NCBI GenBank assembly: GCA_003566875.1
Contig: PXBQ01000520.1
Span: forward strand, 1-8,711
Length of the DNA stretch: 8,711 nt
Reading direction: 5' to 3'
Origin: Spirochaetaceae bacterium
GTDB taxonomy: Bacteria; Spirochaetota; Spirochaetia; DSM-27196; PXBQ01
The translations under genes and the position numbers were made by a program. Below the pieces are notes generated by a model that made no database searches, was not told the origin of the DNA, and saw nothing but the letters and a program-made list of their open reading frames with translations. Shown in pieces: positions 1 through 7,030 of the stretch (position 1 is the stretch's first letter; each line of letters begins with the position of its first letter).

Positions 1-537
1 CTGATCCGGAGTCGCGTAGACGTGACGGCCGCTCTCGCGGTGGTGCGTCACGATTTGCCCGGAGTCCCAGAGCGCCTTCAGCACGTGTTTGATGAGACTC
101 GGGCCATACCACGAACCCGAGTAGCCGATCGGCGTCCGGTCGCCGAACCCCAGGCTCGAGAGTGGGCCGCGTGCCGCAAGCTCGGCCAGAGTGCTTTCTA
201 CCACCGTCGGATGCGGCTCAAAGACGCGCGCCCGCCACGCTTCCCGGAAGTGACGGTGGTACACCGTGCGGTACGGCCAGTCGGTTACCGGGACGAGACA
301 CGCCTGTTTGTCCCACGCGTCGTACGCGAGGCGGTCGCGGTACACCGCGTCGTGCCACGTATCGACCCGGTATCCCGGAACGCGAGCCTGGAGGACCAGA
401 TCGACGTTCCGGCCGATCGGGTTGAGCGGATCGTACTGGATACACCCGAGTCGATCGAACACCCCGGGAACGTCGCTCGGAGCGAAGTGATAGCGAATCA
501 GGAACTCGCGTGCCTCGGATCGATGCAGTTTTTCCAT
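1..537 (-). CDS. YcaQ/AlkZ-like DNA glycosylase, winged-helix (HTH_42) family, partial (C-terminus beyond window)
   Basis: This reading frame stays open for 179 codons from an ATG at 537 down to the left edge, so only the N-terminal part is present. It was recognised by translating the reverse strand. The start of the protein contains GCIQYDPLNPIGRNVDLVL (about residues 31-49), which matches the family signature around the catalytic Q-x-D/Q-x-Q motif; here it is Q34-Y35-D36. The family is known for unhooking DNA interstrand crosslinks and removing bulky alkylated bases (E. coli YcaQ, Streptomyces AlkZ); Q-x-D is the YcaQ-like version. Further on, an SSLGFGDRTPIGYSGSWYG segment (128-146) and a following helix (147-160) fit the winged-helix part. 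A weak Shine-Dalgarno (AGG at 553-555) lies rather far from the ATG, so the start is likely but not certain. The gene is transcribed away from nfnA. Family assignment is confident; the exact substrate is not. Confidence 0.85.
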   Translation of the reverse strand, partial: MEKLHRSEAREFLIRYHFAPSDVPGVFDRLGCIQYDPLNPIGRNVDLVLQARVPGYRVDTWHDAVYRDRLAYDAWDKQACLVPVTDWPYRTVYHRHFREAWRARVFEPHPTVVESTLAELAARGPLSSLGFGDRTPIGYSGSWYGPSLIKHVLKALWDSGQIVTHHRESGRHVYATPDQ

Positions 538-582
538 CGTATGCCGATCGATCCTACCGGAAATCGGCGGGAATCGCGAGCC

Positions 583-611
583 TTTTCATTTTGCATTCGC
601 GGTAGTAGAAT
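583..611 (+). promoter_or_regulatory. Candidate sigma70-type promoter for nfnA-nfnB-kinase
   Basis: TTTTCA (583-588, 4/6 match to TTGACA) is followed after exactly 17 bp by TAGAAT (606-611, 5/6 match to TATAAT). It would start transcription near 618 and give a leader of about 27 nt. A good ribosome binding site, AAGGA (633-637), sits 7 nt before the nfnA ATG at 645. The rest of 538-644 shows nothing clear: I found no convincing promoter for the divergent glycosylase gene. The call rests on consensus matching and position only. Confidence 0.6.
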
Positions 612-644
612 GAAGGAAAATCTGGACACGACAAGGATGGTACG

Positions 645-1517
645 ATGCACACGATTCTCCGGAAGGAGCAATTGTCGGAAAACGTATACCGGTTGACGTT
701 TGACGCCGTCGATATCGCGCGGGAGCGACAACCCGGGCAGTTTATGATACTTCAGGTCGATACCGAGTTCGGCGAGCGAATTCCTCTCACGATCGCGGAT
801 GCCGATGAGAACGAAGGTACCGTGACCGTCGTGTTCCAGGTTGTCGGTGAGACGACGATGCGGCTCGCGGCGCACGAAGTCGGCGACGATATTCCCGCGG
901 TCCTCGGGCCGCTCGGCAGGCCGACGCATATCGAGAAGTTTGGGCACGTCGTCTGTGTCGGCGGCGGCATCGGTGTTGCGCCGCTGTACCCGATCGTTCA
1001 GGCGATGAGGAACGCGGGCAACTATCTTACGGTGATCATCGGCGCGCGGACCAAGGATCTCGTGATCCTCGAGGACGAGATGCGCGCGCTCGCGGACGAG
1101 CTCATCGTCTGTACCGACGACGGATCGTACGGGCGCAAGTGCCTCGTGACCGAGCCGCTGAAAGAGGCGTGCGAATCGAGTGAAAAGCCGAACCTCGCCG
1201 TCACGATCGGGCCGCCGATCATGATGAAATTCTGCGCCGAGACGACACGGCCATACGGTGTTTCGACGATGGTGTCTCTCAACACGATCATGGTCGACGG
1301 CACCGGCATGTGCGGCGGGTGTCGCGTGACGGTCGACGGTGAGACTAAGTTCGTGTGCGTCGACGGACCCGAGTTCGACGGGCACGCCGTCGACTTCGAC
1401 AACATGATGAGAAGGTTGAACGCGTATCGCAAACACGAAACCGCCGCGCGCGACACGTGTCGGGTTCTCCGAACACCCGATGCCGCGGCAAAAGCCGGTA
1501 CGGGAGACGCTACATGA
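645..1517 (+). CDS. nfnA: NADH-dependent reduced ferredoxin:NADP+ oxidoreductase, small subunit NfnA (FAD/[2Fe-2S])
   Basis: 290 aa. The order of parts is that of the PyrK/ferredoxin-NADP reductase-like family: an N-terminal FAD-binding beta barrel with RIPLTIAD (45-52), an NAD(P)-binding fold with VGGGIGVAP (105-113), and a C-terminal [2Fe-2S] site, D218-x4-C223-x2-C226-x11-C238. In PyrK the first ligand is a Cys; an Asp here is what is reported for Thermotoga NfnA and separates this protein from PyrK. With NfnB it forms a cytoplasmic electron-bifurcating enzyme: NADH + reduced ferredoxin + 2 NADP+ to NAD+ + oxidised ferredoxin + 2 NADPH, reversible. The start is supported by AAGGA 7 nt upstream. 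The last ~28 residues after 262 are a low-complexity tail. The stop overlaps the nfnB start (ATGA). Databases often label such genes sulfide dehydrogenase subunit beta or dihydroorotate dehydrogenase electron-transfer subunit; the nfnB neighbour argues for Nfn. Confidence 0.9.
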   Translation: MHTILRKEQLSENVYRLTFDAVDIARERQPGQFMILQVDTEFGERIPLTIADADENEGTVTVVFQVVGETTMRLAAHEVGDDIPAVLGPLGRPTHIEKFGHVVCVGGGIGVAPLYPIVQAMRNAGNYLTVIIGARTKDLVILEDEMRALADELIVCTDDGSYGRKCLVTEPLKEACESSEKPNLAVTIGPPIMMKFCAETTRPYGVSTMVSLNTIMVDGTGMCGGCRVTVDGETKFVCVDGPEFDGHAVDFDNMMRRLNAYRKHETAARDTCRVLRTPDAAAKAGTGDAT

Positions 1518-3013
1518 GCGAACATCAATTCCGAACTCGCGATGAGCTCGACAAGGACGCCCGGCAGCTTCTGTCTGAAATCGACGTCGATGCACTCAAG
1601 CCGAAAGACCGCGCAGCGATTCCTCAACAGGATATGCCGTCGCAGAATCCCGTCGATCGTCGCCAGAACATGGACGAAGTCACGCTTGGTTACACCGAAG
1701 CGCAAGCGCGGCTCGAGGCACTCAGGTGCATTCAGTGCAAGAGCGCGCCGTGCATCGGTGGGTGTCCGGTCGCGATCGATATTCCCGGTTTTATCCAGGC
1801 GATTGTCGATCAGGAGTATCATACCGCGGCGCAGATCATTAAACGCACGAGTCTATTGCCCGCGATCTGCGGCCGGGTCTGTCCGCAGGAAAGTCAGTGT
1901 CAGGAAAACTGTACGGTCGGGCGGATGCTGAAGGATAAGTTCAAGTCGGTCTCGATCGGAAGGCTCGAGCGGTTTGTGGCCGATCTCGACCGCACATCGT
2001 CGGAGGCGGCGACGCCGGATGTGAAACCCGACACCGGGAAGAGGGTCGCCGTGATCGGAACGGGCCCGGCAAGCGTCACCGCGGCGGCCGACATCCGTAA
2101 GGAAGGACACGCGGTCACGATGTTCGAGGCGTTTCACAAACCGGGTGGCGTGCTCGTGTATGGCATCCCCGAGTTTCGGTTGCCCAAAAAAATCGTCGAG
2201 GAAGAGATCGATGCGCTCGTGCGCATGGGTGTCGAGATTCGCACGAATTATCTCGTCGGACGCACGCGCAGGCTCACCGATCTCATCGAGAAAGATGGTT
2301 TTGACGCTGTGTTTATCGGGACCGGCGCGGGTCTGCCTCGGTTCATGCACATCGAGGGCGAGAACCTCGTCGGGGTGTTCGCCGCAAATGAGTATCTCAC
2401 GCGCAGCAATCTCATGAAGGCGTACGACCGCGAGAACGCCGCGACGCCGATTTTTGAGCCGAAAATAGTCGCGGTGCTCGGTGGAGGAAACGTCGCGATG
2501 GACGCCGCGCGCACCGCGATCCGGCTCGGGGCGGAGGAGGTCAACGTCGTATATCGGCGTACTCGCGTCGAGATGCCCGCGCGCGTAGAGGAAGTCGATC
2601 ACGCCGAGGAAGAAGGCGTGAAGTTTCATTTTCTGCGGAATCCGCAGCGGATACTCGGCGACGAGAACGGGCACGTGTGCGGAATCGAGTGCCTAGCGTT
2701 CGAACTCGGTGAGCCCGACGATTCGGGTCGGCGCCGCCCGGTTCCGATTCCGGGCAGTGAATCGATTATAGACGTCGATACCGTCATCGTCTCGATCGGA
2801 AACGACTCGAACCCGCTGATCCGCCAGACAACGCCGAGCCTCGAGACGACGAAATGGGGCAATATCGTGACCGACGAGGACGGCAAGACGTCGCTCGACC
2901 GCGTGTATGCCGGTGGCGATATCGTGCTCGGCGCTGCGACCGTGATTCTCGCGATGGGTGAGGGCCGAAAAGCCGCTGCGTCGATCAACCAACTGCTCGC
3001 GACGGAGACGTAA
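1514..3013 (+). CDS. nfnB: NADH-dependent reduced ferredoxin:NADP+ oxidoreductase, large subunit NfnB (GltD-like, FAD, 2x[4Fe-4S])
   Basis: 499 aa. I chose the ATG at 1514, inside the nfnA stop, because GGGAG (1502-1506) lies 7 nt before it; the frame is open further upstream to 1355, but those codons lie within nfnA and read as an arginine-rich shadow. Residues 72-133 hold two cysteine groups, C72-x2-C75-x4-C80-x3-C84 and C119-x3-C123-x5-C129-x3-C133, as in GltD-type ferredoxin-like domains that bind two [4Fe-4S] clusters. Then come the FAD dinucleotide fold (VIGTGPAS, 180-187), a second Rossmann motif for NADP(H) (VLGGGNVAMD, 321-330) and the FAD-closing YAGGDI (465-470). This is the bifurcating-FAD and NADPH subunit that pairs with NfnA. 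About 28 N-terminal residues precede the usual family start. Such proteins are often mislabelled glutamate synthase small chain; there is no GltB here. The stop overlaps the kinase start by one base. Confidence 0.92.
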   Translation: MSEHQFRTRDELDKDARQLLSEIDVDALKPKDRAAIPQQDMPSQNPVDRRQNMDEVTLGYTEAQARLEALRCIQCKSAPCIGGCPVAIDIPGFIQAIVDQEYHTAAQIIKRTSLLPAICGRVCPQESQCQENCTVGRMLKDKFKSVSIGRLERFVADLDRTSSEAATPDVKPDTGKRVAVIGTGPASVTAAADIRKEGHAVTMFEAFHKPGGVLVYGIPEFRLPKKIVEEEIDALVRMGVEIRTNYLVGRTRRLTDLIEKDGFDAVFIGTGAGLPRFMHIEGENLVGVFAANEYLTRSNLMKAYDRENAATPIFEPKIVAVLGGGNVAMDAARTAIRLGAEEVNVVYRRTRVEMPARVEEVDHAEEEGVKFHFLRNPQRILGDENGHVCGIECLAFELGEPDDSGRRRPVPIPGSESIIDVDTVIVSIGNDSNPLIRQTTPSLETTKWGNIVTDEDGKTSLDRVYAGGDIVLGAATVILAMGEGRKAAASINQLLATET

Positions 3014-4548
3014 TGCCGAGAACCGGAAACCGCGTGCTGTTCTGCAGTACGCGGGCCGACGAAGTAGACACGTTCGTGCGTACGACTCAAACTCGTGGCG
3101 CGAACATCGAGCTCGTGACACCGGACTCCGGAACCGCCGTCGACTCGTTACTCGCATCGGCGGAGTTCGACGTTGTTGTCGTCGACGCCTCGTTCGCCGG
3201 AGGCCGCCTGCTAGAGCATTTGTTTCTTTGGCAGTATCCTTTTATCTGTATCGTCGATCAGGGCCGTTACGACGTCGCCGAGACTCATGTCAAAGGCGCG
3301 GGAAGCGACTTCGTCGTTCGCGACGCCGATGGTGCCTACATCGAGTCGTTGCACATCCGCGTCCGTAACATCTTGAACCAGAAGGAAGGCAGCGAACGGC
3401 AGAACAGCCAGATCCAGGTCTCGGAGCAGAGGTTCAGAGACCTTGTCGATGCTCTGCCCGACATCGTGTACAAACTCGACTCCGACGGGTGTTTCACGTT
3501 TGTGAACGAGTCGGTAACCACCCTCGGCTGGACCTCGGCGCAGCTGATCGGACGTCACTTCTCGACGATCCTCGCACCCGAGATGGTCGATGAGGTGGAC
3601 CGGAACATCGTTCTGGATCGGTTCAAGGGCATCGTTACCGGCGACGAATGCGCGCCGAAGCTGTTCAATGAACGGCGTACCGGTGCGCGGCGGACGCGCG
3701 ATCTCGAGGTAGCGTTGCTCCACCGCAATACCGCGGGCGGCGCCGAACCCGGCGTGTACACAGTCACGTCGTGGGGCGAGGTGAGTGCAGTCGGGATCGC
3801 GCGCGGCGTTTCCACGCTCGACGGGTACGGAACGGTCGGGGTGATCCGTGACATCACCGAGAGCCGGCGCAACGTCACTGCTCTTCGGCAAGCGCTGAAA
3901 GAAAAGGAACTCCTGCTCCGCGAGATGCACCATCGAATCAAAAATAACCTTCAGGTCATCTCGAGCCTCTTGAGCCTGCAAGGCCGATCGCTGGTCGATG
4001 AAACGACGAAGGAGATGTTCCGTGCGAGCCAGGCACGCGTGCAGGCGATGGCGATGATCCACGAGCAGCTTTTTTCTTCCTCGACGAACTTTTCGTGCAT
4101 CAATATGGCACGGTACATCGCCGACTTGTGTCGTCAGCTGGCAACAATCCTCGACGTCGCGCCGACGCGCGCGCGCTTGGCACTCGAGGTCGATGAGACT
4201 ATTGCGTTCGAAGTCGGCACCGCCACGTCGGTCGGATTGCTTATCAACGAGCTCGTCTCGAACAGCCTGAAGCACGCGTTCCTTAACACACCGGAGGGGA
4301 CGATCCGCGTTTCTTTGAGCGTTTTGGCGGCCGATCGCTTCGTGCTTGTCGTGAGCGATGATGGAGTCGGTCTACCGGCCGATTACACCGTGCACGACGA
4401 CGCTGCGCTCGGGCATACGTTGGTTCAGACGCTCGCCGAACAGATCGACGGCACGGTCACGTTCGTCGGAAGCGACGGCACGACGGTCCGGGTCGAGTTT
4501 TCTGCCCAAGGAGACTCGTGTTACAGCGGTGACGACAGCTCGTTGTGA
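3013..4548 (+). CDS. PAS-domain sensor histidine kinase (HisKA_2 type) with degenerate N-terminal receiver-like domain
   Basis: 511 aa, no signal peptide or membrane segment, so cytoplasmic. Residues 6-121 look like a CheY-type receiver: D53-VVVV-D58 sits where the phosphoacceptor strand should be and GAGSDFVVRD (95-104) resembles the strand-5 region, but the acidic pair of strand 1 is missing and the conserved Lys is Arg103. A PAS domain covers about 137-288 (SEQRFRDLVDALPDIVYKLD, closing with GVIRDITESRR). The dimerisation and phosphotransfer helix carries LREMHHRIKNNLQVISSLL (302-320), typical of HisKA_2, with H306/H307 as candidate phosphoacceptors. The ATPase domain has an N-box (LLINELVSNSLKHAF, 409-423), G1 (DDGVGLP, 449-455) and a G2-like region after LGHTLVQTLAEQ. 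The ligand is unknown. The TAATG overlap with nfnB and GGAG at 3004-3007 suggest it is co-translated with the oxidoreductase. No partner regulator is in the window. Confidence 0.88.
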   Translation: MPRTGNRVLFCSTRADEVDTFVRTTQTRGANIELVTPDSGTAVDSLLASAEFDVVVVDASFAGGRLLEHLFLWQYPFICIVDQGRYDVAETHVKGAGSDFVVRDADGAYIESLHIRVRNILNQKEGSERQNSQIQVSEQRFRDLVDALPDIVYKLDSDGCFTFVNESVTTLGWTSAQLIGRHFSTILAPEMVDEVDRNIVLDRFKGIVTGDECAPKLFNERRTGARRTRDLEVALLHRNTAGGAEPGVYTVTSWGEVSAVGIARGVSTLDGYGTVGVIRDITESRRNVTALRQALKEKELLLREMHHRIKNNLQVISSLLSLQGRSLVDETTKEMFRASQARVQAMAMIHEQLFSSSTNFSCINMARYIADLCRQLATILDVAPTRARLALEVDETIAFEVGTATSVGLLINELVSNSLKHAFLNTPEGTIRVSLSVLAADRFVLVVSDDGVGLPADYTVHDDAALGHTLVQTLAEQIDGTVTFVGSDGTTVRVEFSAQGDSCYSGDDSSL

Positions 4549-4571
4549 CTTCCCGGTGTCTTGAGTACAAT
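4543..4571 (+). promoter_or_regulatory. Candidate sigma70-type promoter for zwf, overlapping the kinase stop codon
   Basis: TTGTGA (4543-4548, 4/6 to TTGACA) contains the last bases of the kinase gene and its TGA stop. TACAAT (4566-4571, 5/6 to TATAAT) follows after 17 bp. Transcription would begin near 4578, giving a leader of about 53 nt that starts just before the hairpin at 4581-4603. If it is used, zwf can be expressed apart from nfnAB and the kinase. Based on consensus and spacing only. Confidence 0.55.
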
Positions 4572-4580
4572 GCTCCTTAG

Positions 4581-4603
4581 CGCCCAGGAAATCCGACTGG
4601 GCG
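4581..4603 (+). other. Hairpin in the zwf leader
   Basis: CGCCCAG (4581-4587) and CTGGGCG (4597-4603) are perfect 7-bp inverted arms around a 9-nt loop. No T-run follows, so it is not a standard intrinsic terminator. It lies at the very 5' end of the transcript predicted from the promoter at 4543-4571 and directly borders the GGGGAGG purine run (4603-4609). A 5' stabilising stem or a translation-modulating element are both possible; a partial end to the upstream operon transcript is also possible. Confidence 0.5.
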
Positions 4604-4630
4604 GGGAGGTTCGATATCAACTCCGCTGAG

Positions 4631-6067
4631 ATGGTTCCGCATATTTTTGTGATATTCGGCGTGACCGGCGATCTTGCGCGCCGGAAGCTGTTACCCGCGT
4701 TCTATCACCTCATGGCGCAAAACGGGTGTGAGGCGGAAAACTACATGCTCGGGGTCGGCCGGCGCGATTGGGACGACGACCGGTTCCGCTCTGAGGCAAT
4801 CGACGCGTTGAAAGAACAGGGTTACTCAGACTCCGAGTTGTCCACGTGGTGCCGGCATCAGGTTTTTTTCCATCCGATGCACGAGTATACGCCCGACGGG
4901 TTCTCGGCGCTCAAGAAGAGAATAGAAGACATCGAAGCCGAGTACGATCTGCCGGGAAACCGCGTTTTTTATATGTCGCTGCCGCCCGAGACCTTTCCGC
5001 AGACCGTGAAAGCGCTCGGCGAGGCCGGGCTTTCGCAGAGCCGCGGCTGGACTCGTGTCGTCGTTGAGAAGCCGTTCGGGCACGATCTCGCGTCGTCTCA
5101 GGAACTGAGCTCGCTGATTCACTCGTACTTCGACGAGTCGCAGGTGTACCGAATCGATCACTACCTCGGGAAAACCACGGTTCAAAACATGCTCGTGTTC
5201 CGTTTTGCAAACGGGCTCTTCGAGCCGCCCTGGAATCGGGACCGAATCAGTCGCGTCGAGATCACGGTCGCCGAGGAAGGCGGGGTCGGCACGCGGGCGG
5301 GGTATTACGACACGTCCGGTGCGATTCGAGACATGGTGCAGAATCACGTCTTCCAGCTTCTTTCGCTCGTCGCGATGGAACCGCCTGGTGCGTTCGAGCC
5401 GGATGCGATTCGTGCCGAGAAGGTGAAGGTTCTGAACGCGGTGCAGTCGATTCGGCCCGAGTCGGTCGTGTTGGGGCAGTATGCCCGCGGGACGGTCAAC
5501 GGCACCGACGTTCGTGGATACCGCGAGGAGTCCGACGTTCCGGCCGACTCGGTGACCGAGACGTACTCGGCGATCAAACTAGAGGTCGAAAACTGGAGAT
5601 GGCACGGCGTTCCGTTCTACCTTCGGAGTGGGAAGCGTCTGCCGCGAAGATCGACGCAGATTGCTATTCGGTTTCGGGAGGCTCCCGTTGCGCTTTTCCG
5701 TCAGTTCAAAGAGCGCCCGTACGCAAACGTGCTTGTGATCTCGGTCCAGCCCGACGAAGGGTTTGAGCTGTTCTTCGACATCAAAACACCCGAACGCGAG
5801 TTCGCGCTCGAGACTAAACGGCTGTCGTTTCGGTACGCTGATCACTTCGGCCGCATGCCCGACGCGTACGAGACACTGCTGTTCGACGTCATTATGGGCG
5901 ATCAGACCCTTTTTGTTCACACCGATGAGGTCGAGGCGTCGTGGCGTATTCTGAAACCATTGCTCGAATCTCGGCCAAAACCGTTTCCGTATCCGGCCGG
6001 GTCTTGGGGGCCGTGGGAGGTTGAACGGCTGCTCGACGACTGGGCCGATATCTGTTCGGACGACTGA
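4631..6067 (+). CDS. zwf: Glucose-6-phosphate 1-dehydrogenase
   Basis: 478 aa, close to the usual bacterial length. It oxidises glucose-6-phosphate to 6-phosphogluconolactone in the cytoplasm, reducing NADP+, as the first step of the oxidative pentose phosphate pathway. The coenzyme fold opens with FGVTGDLARRK (9-19), VVEKPFG is at 144-150, and the substrate signature RIDHYLGK is at 174-181 with H177. H239 in QNHVFQLL is the likely catalytic base, and VPFYLRSGKRLP (327-338) with K335 is the conserved sugar-phosphate loop. ATG 4631 is the only ATG/GTG/TTG in frame before the upstream stop at 4562, but no Shine-Dalgarno sits at the usual distance: the nearest, GGGGAGG (4603-4609), ends 21 nt before it. 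No 6-phosphogluconolactonase or gnd gene follows in the window. The next gene begins 27 nt downstream. Confidence 0.97.
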   Translation: MVPHIFVIFGVTGDLARRKLLPAFYHLMAQNGCEAENYMLGVGRRDWDDDRFRSEAIDALKEQGYSDSELSTWCRHQVFFHPMHEYTPDGFSALKKRIEDIEAEYDLPGNRVFYMSLPPETFPQTVKALGEAGLSQSRGWTRVVVEKPFGHDLASSQELSSLIHSYFDESQVYRIDHYLGKTTVQNMLVFRFANGLFEPPWNRDRISRVEITVAEEGGVGTRAGYYDTSGAIRDMVQNHVFQLLSLVAMEPPGAFEPDAIRAEKVKVLNAVQSIRPESVVLGQYARGTVNGTDVRGYREESDVPADSVTETYSAIKLEVENWRWHGVPFYLRSGKRLPRRSTQIAIRFREAPVALFRQFKERPYANVLVISVQPDEGFELFFDIKTPEREFALETKRLSFRYADHFGRMPDAYETLLFDVIMGDQTLFVHTDEVEASWRILKPLLESRPKPFPYPAGSWGPWEVERLLDDWADICSDD

Positions 6068-6094
6068 AGACGCGTTCAGGAGGGAAATCGATCC

Positions 6095-7030
6095 ATGAAA
6101 CGCGGAAAACGTCTGAAGAAACTCATTTGGGATACGGGGCTGCTATTCTGGGAAGCCGGGCGCGAGTGGCAGAATGACTCCGCGCCTCGATTGAGCGCGG
6201 CGATGGCCTACTACACCGCTTTGTCGATCGCGCCGATGGCGATTTTGCTGGCGATGCTCGCGACGCGGTTCTTCGGCGAGGCACGATGGGACGCGCAGAT
6301 CGCGGATTTTCTCGAAGGTGCGCTCGGGGCCGAAGTGACGTCTTTTTTTCGTGGTATTCTGCGGACCGCTGAAACGACCGGCCCGCGGTACCTCACAACG
6401 GGGATCGGCCTTTTCGCCGTTCTATATGGATCGTCGCGCGGCCTTATGTTCCTGCGTGACGCGTTGAACAAGATTTTCGGATACGGACGCCGTCAGCTGA
6501 ATCGGGGCGTTCTCGAGATGATCGTGGGAAAGCTCGTGACGATCGGATTCACGATGCTCATTCTTCTCGCGATCCTGGTCGTCCTTTTTCTGAGTCCTAT
6601 TCTCGGAGCGATTGGTGCGGAACTCACCGATCTTGTACCGTTTCTCCGCTCGTTTCAAACGGCGATGGCGAACTTCGCGGGGTTCTTCGGTGCGACGCTC
6701 GTCTTCATGATTCTGTACCGGGTTGTACCGGCTCATAAACTCCGTTGGCGCGACGTGCTGCCGGGTTCCCTTTTCACGGCGGCCTTGTTTGCAGGCGGTG
6801 ACGCGATTATCCGGTTTTATCTCCGCGGCGCGTTCATCCGATCGATCTTCGGTGCCGCTGGGTCCTTTGTCGTGATTCTGCTGTGGCTGTACTTTCTCTC
6901 GCAAATCATTTTCTTCGGTGCCGAGTTCACGTATGTCTATTTGCGGCGTCAAGGCGCGGACGAGACCAAATCGCGCGCGCCGACTGAGCGTGCGCATGAG
7001 ACGCGTGGCGACGCCGAACACGATGCTTAA
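6095..7030 (+). CDS. YihY/BrkB-family integral membrane protein
   Basis: 311 aa. The order of hydrophobic segments (roughly 36-59, 100-117, 145-174, 190-212, 222-240 and 250-282) and conserved pieces SAAMAYYTALSIAPM (35-49), LYGSSRGLMFLRDALNKIFG (110-129), LYRVVP (207-212) and WRDVLPGSLFTAALF (218-232) are typical of the YihY family (Virul_fac_BrkB), once misnamed ribonuclease BN. The true function of the family is not settled; a transport role has been proposed. The N-terminus is basic and the last 25 residues are a charged cytoplasmic tail. AGGAGGG (6078-6084) lies 10 nt before the ATG. The short gap behind zwf suggests co-transcription, although no functional link to G6PD is known to me. 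Confidence 0.9.
   Translation: MKRGKRLKKLIWDTGLLFWEAGREWQNDSAPRLSAAMAYYTALSIAPMAILLAMLATRFFGEARWDAQIADFLEGALGAEVTSFFRGILRTAETTGPRYLTTGIGLFAVLYGSSRGLMFLRDALNKIFGYGRRQLNRGVLEMIVGKLVTIGFTMLILLAILVVLFLSPILGAIGAELTDLVPFLRSFQTAMANFAGFFGATLVFMILYRVVPAHKLRWRDVLPGSLFTAALFAGGDAIIRFYLRGAFIRSIFGAAGSFVVILLWLYFLSQIIFFGAEFTYVYLRRQGADETKSRAPTERAHETRGDAEHDA

Noticed and set aside
22..696. 224-codon open frame on the plus strand
   Set aside because: Its codons are exactly opposite those of the minus-strand YcaQ-like gene, the product is Arg/Val-rich with no family resemblance, and it runs into nfnA.
1355..1513. Upstream extension of the nfnB frame
   Set aside because: The 53 extra codons lie inside nfnA, are Arg-rich, and the ATG at 1514 has a good ribosome binding site.
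498..1595. 365-codon open frame antisense to nfnA
   Set aside because: His/Arg-rich shadow of a G+C-rich gene; no recognisable domain, and nfnA opposite is clearly real.
3211..4275. 354-codon open frame antisense to the kinase
   Set aside because: Long because of codon bias on the opposite strand; composition is atypical and no motif is seen.
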